From: Streptomyces sp. NBC_00223 | GTDB taxonomy: Bacteria; Actinomycetota; Actinomycetes; Streptomycetales; Streptomycetaceae | Reading direction: 5' to 3' | Length of the DNA stretch: 64,000 bases | NCBI RefSeq assembly: GCF_036199905.1 | Contig: NZ_CP108109.1 | Location: forward strand, 4,139,501 to 4,203,500 | Shown: piece by piece, positions 50,325 through 59,897 of the stretch | Layout of the letters: every line of letters begins with the position of its first letter | How positions within the stretch are numbered: the first letter of the stretch is position 1 | Notes under the pieces: generated by a model | The model's database searches: none | What the model saw: the letters and a program-made list of their open reading frames with translations, nothing else | Told to the model about the DNA's origin: nothing | Program-made: the position numbers and the translations under genes

Positions 50325-53156
50325 TCAGGCGGGCAGCGGAAGCTCGAACCAGACCACCTTGCCGACCGCCTTGCGGCTGGTCCCCCAGCGCCGCGACAGA
50401 TGCGACACCAGCGCCAGCCCGCGTCCCCGTATGTCGTCCGGGTCCGCGCGCTGCAACTGCGGCAGGTTGTGGTTGTCGTCGCTCACCTCGACCAGCAGCT
50501 TGCCGACCCGCATCAGCCGCAGCTCCACCTCGTACGAGGCCGCCCTGATCGCATTGGTCACCAGCTCGCTGACCAGCAGCTCCGCCGTGTCGCTGAGCTT
50601 GTCCAGCCCCCACAGCGCGAGTTGACGGCGGGTCGACTCGCGGGCGGTGGCCACCGCACTGCGGTCGAGCGGCAGTGACCAGCGCACCACGTCCTGCTCG
50701 TCGACGCCCTCGAACCGCGCGACGAGCAGCGCCACGTCGTCCCTGCGGTCCTCGGAGTGCAGCCGGGCCAGGATCTGCGCGCAGACGTCCTCGGGCGTCT
50801 GCCGCGGTTCGATCGCATGGGCGCAAAGGGCGGCGAGCCCCGCGTCTATGCCCTGGCCGCGCACCTCGACCAGGCCGTCCGTGCACAGCACCAGCCAACT
50901 GCCGTCCGGCGCCGGGATCTCCACGGTCTCGAACGGCACCCCGCCGACCCCGATCGGCGCGCCGCCCGGGATCCGCAGCAGTTCGCCGTGCCCGTCGTGA
51001 CCGGCCAGCACCGGCGGGATGTGGCCGGCGTTGGCGAGGGTCAGGGTGCGGTGGATCGGGTCGTAGACCGCGTAGACGCAGGTGGCGAGGTGTTCGGGGC
51101 CGAGCCGGTGGGCGAGGTTGTCGAGGTGGCGCAGCAGTTGGGCGGGCGGCAGGTCGAGCGCGGCCATGGTGATCACCGAGGTGCGGAACTGGCCCATCAC
51201 GGCGGCGGCCTGGAGCCCGTGCCCCATCACATCGCCGACGATCAGCGCCACCCGGCCGCCGGGGAGCTGGATCGCGTCGAACCAGTCGCCGCCGACCTGG
51301 GCCTGCCGGTCCCCGGGCATGTAGTGATGGGCGATACGGACGCCGGGAATCCGGGGCGGCCGGGTCGGCATCATGGAACGCTGCAAGGTGGCGGCCGCGC
51401 GCGACTCCTGGCGGTGCAGCCGGGCGTTGTCGATGTGCACGGCGCCGCGCGCGACGATCTCCGTGGCGGTGGCGACATCCCTGGCGTCGAAGGGGCGGCG
51501 GCCGGGGTCGCGCAGAAAGCAGACCCGGCCCAGCACGGTGCCGCGCGCGGTGAGCGGCGCCACGATCATGGAGTGCCCGGGCAGCAGCGGACCGAGCGCG
51601 GGCACACCCAGGTCGAGGGCGATGTCGGGGGCGAGCGAGGGGTCCACGACGGGGACGAGTACGGGTTCGCCGAGCCTCGGCACTATTTCGTCGGCCGCCA
51701 GCGTCAGCAGCTCGCCCTCGGGCAGCGCGGCCTCCCACGGCCCGGGCGGGCCCGGACGGGCGACGGCGACCCGGCGGACCAGCACGGTGTCGGCGGGCCG
51801 GTCGTCCTTGGGCGGCTCGGTGTCGGAGAAGAGCTGGTCGACCACGAGCACGGCGGCGAAGTCGGCGAAGCGCGGCACCGTCACCGAGCACAGCTCGCGC
51901 GCGGTGGTGTGCAGGTCGAGCGTGGAGCCGACGACCGAACCGGCCTCGCGCAGCAGGGCCAGCTGCTCGTCGAGCGCGGTGCCCTGGGTCGTGCGGCCCG
52001 GGCCGTCCTGTCCGGGCGACCCGGGTGCGTACGGCGGCGCCGGGGTGAGCGACGGCGGGGGTACGGCGGTCAGCGCGGACGCGCTCGCGAGATCCGTGGC
52101 CGGCGGGCCCTCGGCGCCCGGCGGGGCCGTACCGCCGGCCGCGGTGCGCGAGCGCGGCCCCGGCGGCAGCTCGCGGCGTATGGACGTCCCGGTGGGGGAG
52201 GCCGCGGCGGTCCGGGCGTAGTCGTGCGGGATGACGGGCAGCCGGGTGCCGCTCTCGACCTCCAGGCAGGGGTGCCCCAGCGGCGCGATCTGCCCGACGA
52301 CCCGGTCCAGCCGGCCGGTGCCCATGCCCGGAAGCACCGTACGCAGCCGGGCGGTGAGCGCCTGGCCCTGCGCGGGATCGGCGGCGGGGGCGAGCACCGC
52401 GGCGATCGCGATGTCCTGGCGCTGCGGTCCCTCCGCGGTGTACGGCAGCAGCCGCCCGCCGAGGGCGATCCGCAGGCCGCCCGTACGCAGCGGCTTGGCA
52501 TGCGTCGCGAGGGCCAGCAGGCTGCGGCCGCCCGGCTCCACGATGCGGTAGGTCCACCACAGGACGTCCTTGAGCGTGCCCTCCCGGTCGGTCGCCGCCA
52601 GCGCCCCGGCCCACGAGGAGTAGGTGAGGTCGTCCAGCACCTCCAGGGCGTCCTGGTACGACCCGGCCGACCGCGTACCGGCGGACGGGCCCGTGGTCGG
52701 GCGGGCCGGGGTGAGCAGCCCGGAGGCGCGGTGGCCGAAGACCTGCTCCCAGCGGTGGCCGAAGAGCTCCTCGGCGCCGCGGTTCCAGTACGAGATCCGG
52801 CCGTCGGGGTCGACGCACAGCACCGCGAGGCGCAGCAGGGCGGCCACTCCAGGGATGGGGACGGGGAGGGGGACGGCGTAGGAGAGGGCTGCGGCGGGGG
52901 CCCGTACGCCGCTCCCGGACGAGGGGCGCGGTATCCGGCGGTCCACGTCGTCGGCACCGGGCGGCCGCTCGCGGGAGTCGTCCTTGCGGGGTGCTTCCGG
53001 CTGGGCCGGTGCCCCGGGACGGCCGGGCGTGTCGGGCCGGCGGGGTGCTTCGGGCCGGCCGGGCGGCTGCCGGTCCTCGCGCTGGTCGTGGCCGCCGGGA
53101 CGGTCGGTGTGATGATCTGCGTCGGTGGCTGCGGAATGCCTGGTGATCTCGTCCAA
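50325..53156 (-). CDS. PAS-GAF-SpoIIE phosphatase-HATPase regulator
   Basis: A large multidomain protein; I choose TTG 53156 (AGGTG about 8 nt upstream), giving 943 residues, but the first 150 are disordered and the start is uncertain. A PAS domain follows (LRLAVLCVDPDGRISYWNRG), then a second PAS-like stretch, a GAF domain (LREAGSVVGSTLDLHTTARE), a PP2C-like SpoIIE domain (MPGDRQAQVGGDWFDAIQLP, LIVGDVMGHGLQAA) and a C-terminal HATPase (ELLVSELVTNAIRAAS, DIRGRGLALVSHL). Such proteins combine phosphatase and anti-sigma kinase in one chain and control alternative sigma factors through anti-sigma antagonists in Streptomyces. No sigma or antagonist gene is nearby. Confidence 0.88.
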   Translation of the reverse strand: MDEITRHSAATDADHHTDRPGGHDQREDRQPPGRPEAPRRPDTPGRPGAPAQPEAPRKDDSRERPPGADDVDRRIPRPSSGSGVRAPAAALSYAVPLPVPIPGVAALLRLAVLCVDPDGRISYWNRGAEELFGHRWEQVFGHRASGLLTPARPTTGPSAGTRSAGSYQDALEVLDDLTYSSWAGALAATDREGTLKDVLWWTYRIVEPGGRSLLALATHAKPLRTGGLRIALGGRLLPYTAEGPQRQDIAIAAVLAPAADPAQGQALTARLRTVLPGMGTGRLDRVVGQIAPLGHPCLEVESGTRLPVIPHDYARTAAASPTGTSIRRELPPGPRSRTAAGGTAPPGAEGPPATDLASASALTAVPPPSLTPAPPYAPGSPGQDGPGRTTQGTALDEQLALLREAGSVVGSTLDLHTTARELCSVTVPRFADFAAVLVVDQLFSDTEPPKDDRPADTVLVRRVAVARPGPPGPWEAALPEGELLTLAADEIVPRLGEPVLVPVVDPSLAPDIALDLGVPALGPLLPGHSMIVAPLTARGTVLGRVCFLRDPGRRPFDARDVATATEIVARGAVHIDNARLHRQESRAAATLQRSMMPTRPPRIPGVRIAHHYMPGDRQAQVGGDWFDAIQLPGGRVALIVGDVMGHGLQAAAVMGQFRTSVITMAALDLPPAQLLRHLDNLAHRLGPEHLATCVYAVYDPIHRTLTLANAGHIPPVLAGHDGHGELLRIPGGAPIGVGGVPFETVEIPAPDGSWLVLCTDGLVEVRGQGIDAGLAALCAHAIEPRQTPEDVCAQILARLHSEDRRDDVALLVARFEGVDEQDVVRWSLPLDRSAVATARESTRRQLALWGLDKLSDTAELLVSELVTNAIRAASYEVELRLMRVGKLLVEVSDDNHNLPQLQRADPDDIRGRGLALVSHLSRRWGTSRKAVGKVVWFELPLPA

Positions 53157-53407
53157 CGTCGTGCACCTGCGGTTCGGCGCTGAGAGGGGTTTCCTGACCC
53201 AAGGCAAGCACGAAACCTCGGGTGGGGACGCCCGAACGGCCGGATTGGCCCCCGGTCGTGGGACGGTGACGGGCCGTCGGCTGACGCGGGCGTCCACGGC
53301 GGTCGAGCCGATACGGCGTCGGACGGGCGCGGCCGGCGGCAGCGGACGCGGCGGCGACGCGGACGCGCTCCCACGAAGATCCCCGCGGTAGGCCCTAGGC
53401 TGTCCGA

Positions 53408-54238
53408 GTGACGAACACCTCCGGAACCGAATCCTCCACCGCCGCATCCGCTGCCGCCGCCGCGCCCGCGTCCGGCGCGGAGGAACGGCTCGCGAAGGCG
53501 GTGCGCGCGGCCGAGCAGGCGCTCATCGAGTTCGAGATCGCCGTGGAGACCTTCCGGGTCGAGGTGGAGAACTTCTCCCGGCTGCACCACCAGCGGCTCG
53601 GCCCGATGTACGCCCGGCTCGACGAGCTGGACGCGCTGATCGCGGAGGCCGTCGCGGCGCACAGCGGTGACCGGGCCGACATCGAGCGGGCCTGGGAGGC
53701 CAGGGCGCTGGTCATGCCGATGCCGGGGATCGAGGAGCTGTTCGGCGGGCTGCTCGGCTCCGACGGGGTACGGCCGGTGGACGACCCGAATCCGCCGCGC
53801 CGGGTCAGGCCGGGCAAGGAGGCCCAGCGCCTCTACCGCGAGCTCGCCCGCAAGGCCCACCCCGACCTGGCCCAGGACGAGGTGGAGAAGGAGCGCCGGA
53901 GCGTCTTCATCGCGCGGGTCAACGAGGCGTACGCCTACGCCGACGAGGACACCCTGCGCGCCCTGTCCGACGAGTGGGACGCCGGGCCGGTGCCGGAGGA
54001 GGCCCTGCCGAGCGAGGCCGAGGTGCTCTACGCCCGGCTGGAGTGGCTGGCCGACCGCAAGGAGAAGCTGGCCGCGCTCGCGGCGGAGCTGGCCGACAGC
54101 GCCATCGGCCAGATGATGAAGCTCTCGCCCGAGGACCCGGACGCGCTGCTCAACGAGATCGCCGAGCAGCTGCTGACGCAGGTCGCCCAGCGGGAGGCGA
54201 AGCTGGCGGAGCTGGTCCGGCGGACGGCCGGCAGCTGA
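53408..54238 (+). CDS. J-domain-containing protein
   Basis: A 276-residue protein from GTG 53408. The N-terminal 140 residues are helical with coiled-coil character (AVRAAEQALIEFEIAVETFR). A J-domain core is seen near 145-195: YRELARKAHPDLA with the HPD motif at 151-153, and ARVNEAYAYADEDTLRALSD as helices III/IV. A second helical region ends the protein. It may recruit DnaK for a specific client; the N-terminal placement of a long coil before the J-domain is unlike DnaJ itself. Neighbours give no hint. Confidence 0.85.
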   Translation: MTNTSGTESSTAASAAAAAPASGAEERLAKAVRAAEQALIEFEIAVETFRVEVENFSRLHHQRLGPMYARLDELDALIAEAVAAHSGDRADIERAWEARALVMPMPGIEELFGGLLGSDGVRPVDDPNPPRRVRPGKEAQRLYRELARKAHPDLAQDEVEKERRSVFIARVNEAYAYADEDTLRALSDEWDAGPVPEEALPSEAEVLYARLEWLADRKEKLAALAAELADSAIGQMMKLSPEDPDALLNEIAEQLLTQVAQREAKLAELVRRTAGS

Positions 54239-54405
54239 GCGGGCCCGCGGGGTACGAACGGCCGGCGGGCTCGGCCGGGGCCCTACGAGTGGCCGATGTC
54301 ATAGGGGCGCCGGTGGGTGACCGGTGGGTAATAGGGGTTCGGCGACCAGCTCCGAGCCGTCGGTGACGTGCTCGGCTGAGGTAGCTTTTCCACGTTCCCT
54401 GCGAG

Positions 54406-54428
54406 CGGTCCGCGCCTTTCGCGGACCG
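54406..54428 (+). terminator. Hairpin between J-domain gene and rhodanese gene
   Basis: CGGTCCGCG and CGCGGACCG pair around a 5-nt loop, 36 bp before the rhodanese start. It could end the upstream transcript or act in the rhodanese leader. Confidence 0.55.
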
Positions 54429-54463
54429 TCTCGTGTTTCCCGTGCCTCAGGAGGCCGCGTCCG

Positions 54464-54796
54464 ATGTTCCGCTCCCAGCTCCCCGCGGTGGATGCCGCCG
54501 CCGTACCGGCCGACGCGATCCTGCTGGACGTGCGTGAGAACGACGAGTGGGCCGCCGGGCACGCGGACGGGGCCGTGCACATTCCGATGGGCGAGGTCGT
54601 CGCCCGGATCGCCGAGGTGCCGGACGGCGGCCGGGTCCATGTCGTCTGCCGGGTCGGCGGACGGTCCGCGCAGGTCACCCAGTATCTGATCGCGCAGGGC
54701 GTGGACGCCGTCAATGTCAGCGGCGGCATGCTCGACTGGGCGGCGTCCGGCCGTCCGGTTGTCGACGGCGGCGGCGCCGAGGGCTACGTCCTCTAG
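54464..54796 (+). CDS. Single-domain rhodanese (sulfurtransferase)
   Basis: A 110-residue protein from ATG 54464 with CAGGAGGCC upstream. The rhodanese fold is complete: ILLDVRENDEWAAGHADGAV, HIPMGEVV, catalytic C62 in HVVCRVGGRSAQ and NVSGGMLDWAASGRP. It moves sulfane sulfur from thiosulfate or persulfide carriers. Its TAG stop lies inside the left terminus of a MITE-like element, so the native C-terminus may have been changed by the insertion. Confidence 0.92.
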   Translation: MFRSQLPAVDAAAVPADAILLDVRENDEWAAGHADGAVHIPMGEVVARIAEVPDGGRVHVVCRVGGRSAQVTQYLIAQGVDAVNVSGGMLDWAASGRPVVDGGGAEGYVL

Positions 54797-54958
54797 TGCC
54801 GTGACCGGAAAGGTTCACCGCTTCGCGACGCCCTGCACGGCACCTCGCTGCGTTGTCGAAGTCGCCCGAGTACGCCCAGTACGAGGGCGATTCTCCGCCT
54901 TGCGATGCACCGCACCGGACGCCGCGAACCAGGCAAACCTTTCCGGCCACGGCACTAG
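54793..54958. mobile_element. MITE-like element, 166 bp, with ~23-bp terminal inverted repeats
   Basis: The left end reads CTAGTGCCGTGACCGGAAAG and the right end, on the other strand, CTAGTGCCGTGGCCGGAAAG; both continue GGTT. CTAG occurs at both borders, as a 4-bp duplication or as part of the repeats. No ORF of transposase size is inside. Similar GTGCCGTGACCGGAAAGG termini are, as I recall, dispersed in Streptomyces genomes. Confidence 0.75.
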
Positions 54959-55147
54959 CCCGTCCGCTCTCCGCCGCCTCGTCGGGCCGGCGACATCGCG
55001 TCACTCCCTGATCGTTTCGTGCGAGATGGGGTGCCAAGGCATTCCTGAGCCTGTGGATACCTCGGTATGGTCACCGCCGGAGCCCGTCGTGGATACCGTG
55101 CTGCCCGGTATCCGAGTGCCGGAGCAGCAGGCGAGAGCGGAGAGACC

Positions 55148-55816
55148 ATGGAGTCAACGGAGGAGGGGCCGCCGCCCCAGGGAGCGGCGCTGTCGCTGCC
55201 CGCACGTATAACCGTGGCGGTGACGGTGGGAGCGGTGGTGGTTGCCGCGCTCTACCACCTCGCCATGGTGTTCCTGCACGTCGCGCCGTCGAACACGCTC
55301 AGCAAGGAGCACGCGACGACGGTCAGCGACTACATCTATCCGGAGTTCGAGCAGAACTGGAAGCTGTTCGCACCGGATCCGCTCCAGCAGAACGTGCATG
55401 TCCAGGCCCGCGCCGAGGTGCGCAAGCCCGGCGGCGAGGTCGAGACCACCGGCTGGGTGGACCTGACCGGCATGGATGTCGCCGCGATGCGGCACAACCC
55501 CGTGCCCAGCCACTCCCAGCAGAACGAACTGCGGCGTGCCTGGGGCTTCTACACCGACACGCACGACACCCAGGAGCAGCCGACCTCAGGTGACCGCAGC
55601 GATCTGAGCCGTACCTATCTGCAGAACATCCTGGAGCGGCGCTTCGGTCCGCGGCTCAACGGCGGAACCGTCGTCCGTGTGCAGGCGCGCGCCGCCACCA
55701 CCCCCGTTCCTCAGCCCTCGTGGATCGCGGGCTCGTCCGACACCAGCACGCAGTACCGCGAACTGCCCTGGTGGATCGTGAGCACCACGTCGTCCGGGCA
55801 GGAGAACGCCTCATGA
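55148..55816 (+). CDS. DUF5819 membrane protein
   Basis: A 222-residue protein from ATG 55148 with GGAGAG upstream. One membrane helix (ITVAVTVGAVVVAALYHLAM) is followed by an extracellular domain with IYPEFEQNWKLFAPDPLQQN, the typical start of DUF5819. It overlaps the HTTM gene by 4 bp. The two are a recurring pair in Streptomyces and may form a membrane complex. Confidence 0.85.
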   Translation: MESTEEGPPPQGAALSLPARITVAVTVGAVVVAALYHLAMVFLHVAPSNTLSKEHATTVSDYIYPEFEQNWKLFAPDPLQQNVHVQARAEVRKPGGEVETTGWVDLTGMDVAAMRHNPVPSHSQQNELRRAWGFYTDTHDTQEQPTSGDRSDLSRTYLQNILERRFGPRLNGGTVVRVQARAATTPVPQPSWIAGSSDTSTQYRELPWWIVSTTSSGQENAS

Positions 55817-57201
55817 GCGCCCCCCGCACCCATACGTCCGAACCGTCCGTCCCCTCGCCGTTCGCGGGACTGAGCGCCGGCCTGGACCGCGCCGTGTCGC
55901 GGGGGCTGACCAGGGTCACCGGCAGCGCGGTCGCGCCGTATCAGAGCGCGATCATCCGGATCGGCTTCTCGCTGACCTGGCTGCTGTTCATGCTGCGCGA
56001 GTGGCCGCACCGCTCCGAGCTGTACGGCCCGGACAGCCCGTGGGCCTTCGACCTGGCCAAGCGGCTCATCGCGGGCAACCACGCCTTCACCGTGCTGATG
56101 TGGAGCGACAGCCGCACCTGGTTCGAGATCGTGTACGCGGTCGGCATCGTCTCCTGCGCGACGCTGCTGCTGGGCTGGCGTACCCGTACTTCCGCGCTGC
56201 TGTTCATGGTCGGAGTGCTCTCCCTCCAGAACCGCGCCATCTTCGTGGGCGACGGCGGCGACAACGTCGTCCACATCATGGCGATCTATCTCGCCTTCAC
56301 CCGCTGCGGCCAGGTCTGGTCGCTCGACCACCGCCGGGCGGTACGGCAGGCGGCGGCCGAGAAGGCGGCCCGGGAAGCGGCCGGGGACGCGGCGCTCGAC
56401 TCGGCGGAGGGCACGGCCGCGGACCTCGGCGCGGACGGGGCCGGCGTGACGGCGGCTCCCGGGCGGACCCTGGCCGACGCCGACCCGGTCGGGATCGCCC
56501 TGTGGACGCTGTTCGGCGCGGCGCTGCTGGCCGCCTCCTTCGGGGACAGGCTCAGCACGGGCTGGTCGCTGATCTTCTGGGCCTGCTGGGTCGGACAGGC
56601 CGTGTGGTGGGCGGTACGGCGCTACGCCCCCGGCGAGCCGCGGACCGTGCTCGACATCATGGGCAACGTCATCCACAACGGCGCGATGCTCGTGATCGTC
56701 GCCGAGGTGTGCCTGATCTACTCGACCGCCGGCTGGTACAAGATCCAGGGCAGCCGCTGGCAGGACGGCACCGCGCTCTACTACCCGCTGCGTCTGGACG
56801 ACTTCACCCCCTGGCCGGCGCTGTCCCACACGCTGGGGGGCAGCGACATCATGGTCATGCTGATCACCTACGGCACGGTCATCGTGCAGGTGGCCTTCCC
56901 CTTCACCCTGTTCAACCGCCGGGTGAAGAACGTGCTGCTGGTCGCCATGATCATCGAACACGCCTCCATCGCCGTCGTCCTGGGCCTTCCCTTCTTCTCC
57001 CTCGCGATGATCGCCGCCGACGCGGTCTTCCTGCCCACCGGCTTCCTGCTCTGGGCCGCCGCCCAGCTCGTACGGCCGCTGCGGGCGCGTACCGAACCGC
57101 CGGCCGCGGTGATCCACGCGCAGCGCTCCCCGGACACCCCGGAGCCGGCGGACGAACCGGAGCCCGCCGTCGGACCGCCCCCGACCACCGCCGTGACGTG
57201 A
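55813..57201 (+). CDS. HTTM-domain membrane protein (vitamin K carboxylase-like)
   Basis: A 462-residue protein from ATG 55813. About eight membrane helices. HTTM features are IIRIGFSLTWLLFMLREWPH, NRAIFVGDGGDNVVHIMAIY and IYSTAGWYKIQGSRWQDGTA. The fold is shared with the membrane part of vitamin K-dependent gamma-glutamyl carboxylase, but the carboxylase active-site lysine cannot be placed with confidence. Residues about 200-250 are a charged Ala-rich cytosolic insert. Partner of the DUF5819 protein; role unknown. Confidence 0.87.
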   Translation: MSAPRTHTSEPSVPSPFAGLSAGLDRAVSRGLTRVTGSAVAPYQSAIIRIGFSLTWLLFMLREWPHRSELYGPDSPWAFDLAKRLIAGNHAFTVLMWSDSRTWFEIVYAVGIVSCATLLLGWRTRTSALLFMVGVLSLQNRAIFVGDGGDNVVHIMAIYLAFTRCGQVWSLDHRRAVRQAAAEKAAREAAGDAALDSAEGTAADLGADGAGVTAAPGRTLADADPVGIALWTLFGAALLAASFGDRLSTGWSLIFWACWVGQAVWWAVRRYAPGEPRTVLDIMGNVIHNGAMLVIVAEVCLIYSTAGWYKIQGSRWQDGTALYYPLRLDDFTPWPALSHTLGGSDIMVMLITYGTVIVQVAFPFTLFNRRVKNVLLVAMIIEHASIAVVLGLPFFSLAMIAADAVFLPTGFLLWAAAQLVRPLRARTEPPAAVIHAQRSPDTPEPADEPEPAVGPPPTTAVT

Positions 57202-57233
57202 TCGGCCGTCCCGGCGGACCGTAGGCTGACGGC

Positions 57234-58001
57234 ATGACCGAGGACGCGGTACGCCGCTGGCGCGAGGCCGCCCCGGACGCGGTGCTGCTCGACGGCTTCC
57301 ACGCCCTGAAGCACGCCCTGCGCTTCGGGGCCGAGGTCCGCGTCGCGGTCACCGCCGACAAGGCGGCCACGCTGCGGCTCGCGGCCGAACTGGCTCCCGA
57401 CCTGGCCGGGGACCTCACGACCCAGGTCGTCGAGGTCCCCGGCCAGGTGCTGCGGGAACTGGTGGCCCGGGTGCACCCCACCGCCGTGGCCGCGCTCGCC
57501 GCCCGCCGGGAGCGGGCGGCGAACCTGGTGGCGCTGTCCCTGCTCCCCCGCCGGGCGCCCGTCGTCGTCCTGGACAGCCCCCGCAACCTCGGCAACGTCG
57601 GCGCGGTGATCCGGCTCGCCGCGGGCTTCGGTGTCACCGGCGTCGTGACCACGGGCGACCTCGACCCCTGGCACCCCAACGCCGTACGCTCCGGCGCCGG
57701 GCTGCACTACGCCACAGCCGTGGAGCGCACCGCGCCGGACGCGCTGCCGCCCGGCCCGCTGTACGTCCTCGACCCGGAGGGCACGGACATCCGCGCCACC
57801 GATCTGCCCGACGACGCGCTGATCGTCTTCGGCTCCGAGCGGCACGGAGTCTCCGACGAACTGCGCGGCCGGGCCGACGCTCTGGTGGCGCTCCCCATGC
57901 GGGCCCAGGTCTCCAGCTACAACCTCGCCACCAGCGTCGGCATGGCGCTCTACCACTGGGCCGCCACGTCCCGCTCCCCGCTGGTCCCGGGCCGCGCCTG
58001 A
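57234..58001 (+). CDS. SpoU/TrmH-family RNA 2'-O-methyltransferase
   Basis: A 255-residue protein from ATG 57234. An N-terminal substrate-binding part (APDAVLLDGFHALKHALRFG) is followed by the SPOUT knot: LDSPRNLGNVGAVIRLAAGF (motif 1 with the key N and R), IVFGSERHGVSDELRG (motif 2) and LPMRAQVSSYNLATSVGMAL (motif 3). It transfers a methyl group from SAM to a ribose in tRNA or rRNA; the target base is not readable. Confidence 0.92.
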   Translation: MTEDAVRRWREAAPDAVLLDGFHALKHALRFGAEVRVAVTADKAATLRLAAELAPDLAGDLTTQVVEVPGQVLRELVARVHPTAVAALAARRERAANLVALSLLPRRAPVVVLDSPRNLGNVGAVIRLAAGFGVTGVVTTGDLDPWHPNAVRSGAGLHYATAVERTAPDALPPGPLYVLDPEGTDIRATDLPDDALIVFGSERHGVSDELRGRADALVALPMRAQVSSYNLATSVGMALYHWAATSRSPLVPGRA

Positions 58002-58128
58002 GCGCTGACCGGGCCACGCCGGGGCGGCCGGGGCGGCCGGGAAGGAACGGCCCCGGGCCCCGGGGCTCCTGGCCCCGAGAGGGCCGGCCCCGGCTCCCGT
58101 GAGCCCTGGCCCCCGGGGCCCTTGCCGC

Positions 58129-59805
58129 TCAGACCGACCGGCGCACCTCCACCATCCGGAAGCGCGACGCGACGAACGCCCCGTCGCACAGCGCCGCGTT
58201 GGCCGCGGGATTGCCGCCGGAGCCGTGGAAGTCGGAGAACGCCGCCGTCTGGTTGACGTACACCCCACCGGTGAGGTTCAGCGAGAGCTGGGCGCACTCC
58301 TCGAAGCACACCTCCTCCAGCTGCCGCTCCACCTCCTCCGACGTGGTGTAGCCGGCGACCGTCATGGCGCCCTGCTCCCGGATCGTGCGGCGCAGCAGCT
58401 CCAGCGCGTCGGCCGTCGAGTCGACGGCCACCGCGAAGGAGACCGGGCCGAAGCACTCCGACATGTAGGCCGCCTCCGCGTCCGGCTTCGCCCCGTCGAG
58501 CTTCACCAGTGCGGGGGTGCGGACGACCGCGTCCGGGAACTCCGGGTGGGTCACCGACCGGGAGGCCAGGGCGATGTCCCCTGTGCCGGGGGCGGCGTCG
58601 AGCCGCGCCTCGACCTCCGGATTCACCAGGGCGCCGAGCAGCGCGTTGGCCCGGACGTCGTCACCGAGCAGCCCGTCCACCGCGGCGGCGAGGTCGGCGA
58701 CCACCTCCTCGTAGGTCCGAGGTCCCGCGTCCGTGTCGATGCCGTCGCGGGGGATCAGCAGATTCTGCGGGGTGGTGCACATCTGGCCGCTGTAGAGGGA
58801 CAGCGAGAAGGCGAGGTTGGCGAGCATGCCGCGGTAGTCGTCCGTGGAGTCGACGACCACGGTGTTGACGCCGGCCTTCTCGGTGAAGACCTGCGCCTGA
58901 CGGGCGTTGGCCTCCAGCCAGTCGCCGAAGCCGGTGGAGCCGGTGTAGTCGATGATCCTGACCTCCGGCCGCAGGGCGAGCGTCTTGGCCAGCCCCTCGC
59001 CAGGCCGGTCGACGGCCAGGCACACCAGGTCCGGCGGGAAGCCCGCCTCCGCCAGCACCTCACGGGCCACTGCCACGGTGAGCGCCAGCGGCAGGACGGC
59101 CCGCGGATGCGGCTTCACCAGGACCGCGTTGCCGGTCGCCAGCGAGGCGAACAGGCCCGGGTAGCCGTTCCAGGTCGGGAAGGTGTTGCAGCCGATCACC
59201 AGACCGACACCGCGCGGCACCGCCGTGAAGGACTTGCGCAGGACGATCGGATCGCGCTTGCCCTGCGGCTTGATCCACTCCGCCGTGTCGGGGGTGCGGA
59301 CCTGCTCCACGTACGCGTACGCCACCGCCTCAAGACCGCGGTCCTGGGCGTGCGGGCCGCCCGCCTGGAACGCCATCATGAAGGCCTGGCCGGAGGTGTG
59401 CATCACGGCGTGCGCGAACTCGTGCGTCCGCGCGTTGATCCGCGAAAGGATCTCCAGGCACACCATGGCGCGTGCCTCGGGCCCGGCGTCACGCCAGGCG
59501 GGCACCGCCGCGCGCATCGCGGGCAGCAGCACCTCCGGGTCGGCGTGTGGATAGCTCACACCGAGGTCTATCCCGTAGGGCGAGCGCTCGTCGCCCGTCC
59601 ACTCGTCGGTGCCGGGCTGGTCCAGCTCGAACCTCCGGCCGAGCAGCGCCTCGAAGGCGGCACGGCCGGCCTCGGCGTCCGCGTACGCCTTGGGGTGCTC
59701 GGGGTGGGGCGACCAGTACTCACGGGTCCTGACAGCTTCAAGCGCCTTGTCGAGCGTGCCGCGGTGGCGTTCGATCAGGAGCACAGTGGAAAGATCGGCG
59801 GGCAA
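58129..59805 (-). CDS. paaN: PaaN-like aldehyde dehydrogenase
   Basis: A 558-residue protein. TTG 59805 is preferred because GAGGAG lies 9 nt upstream; TTG 59814 would have no spacing. ALDH-fold features: VPRGVGLVIGCNTFPTWNGY, VDRPGEGLAKTL, IIDYTGSTGFGDWLE and catalytic Cys in LYSGQMCTTPQN. Length and motifs match the actinobacterial stand-alone PaaN (ring-opening/aldehyde-oxidising) proteins of phenylacetate degradation, which lack the MaoC domain of the proteobacterial fusion. It is divergent from the 3-hydroxyacyl-CoA dehydrogenase gene across an operator, supporting a joint pathway. Confidence 0.9.
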   Translation of the reverse strand: MPADLSTVLLIERHRGTLDKALEAVRTREYWSPHPEHPKAYADAEAGRAAFEALLGRRFELDQPGTDEWTGDERSPYGIDLGVSYPHADPEVLLPAMRAAVPAWRDAGPEARAMVCLEILSRINARTHEFAHAVMHTSGQAFMMAFQAGGPHAQDRGLEAVAYAYVEQVRTPDTAEWIKPQGKRDPIVLRKSFTAVPRGVGLVIGCNTFPTWNGYPGLFASLATGNAVLVKPHPRAVLPLALTVAVAREVLAEAGFPPDLVCLAVDRPGEGLAKTLALRPEVRIIDYTGSTGFGDWLEANARQAQVFTEKAGVNTVVVDSTDDYRGMLANLAFSLSLYSGQMCTTPQNLLIPRDGIDTDAGPRTYEEVVADLAAAVDGLLGDDVRANALLGALVNPEVEARLDAAPGTGDIALASRSVTHPEFPDAVVRTPALVKLDGAKPDAEAAYMSECFGPVSFAVAVDSTADALELLRRTIREQGAMTVAGYTTSEEVERQLEEVCFEECAQLSLNLTGGVYVNQTAAFSDFHGSGGNPAANAALCDGAFVASRFRMVEVRRSV

Positions 59806-59858
59806 TGGAACCAACTCCTCGTCGAGTTGGGCTGAGTGGAAGAGACAACGCTAGATTA

Positions 59859-59872
59859 ACCGAATGTTCGGT
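59859..59872. promoter_or_regulatory. TetR (PaaR-like) operator ACCGAATGTTCGGT
   Basis: Perfect 6-bp arms with a 2-bp centre, between divergent paaN and the dehydrogenase gene. It fits the ACCGN6CGGT pattern of PaaR operators in actinobacteria. The TetR gene lies 1.5 kb downstream in the same operon. Confidence 0.75.
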
Positions 59873-59897
59873 CGGGACAAGGTGGACGTTCCCGGCC

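Noticed and set aside
50757..53183. Long + strand open frame opposite the SpoIIE-type gene
   Set aside because: Gly/Arg/Glu-rich shadow; no recognisable domain.
55057..55065. TGTGGATAC as a DnaA box
   Set aside because: Reverse complement GTATCCACA departs from the consensus at the first position and stands alone.
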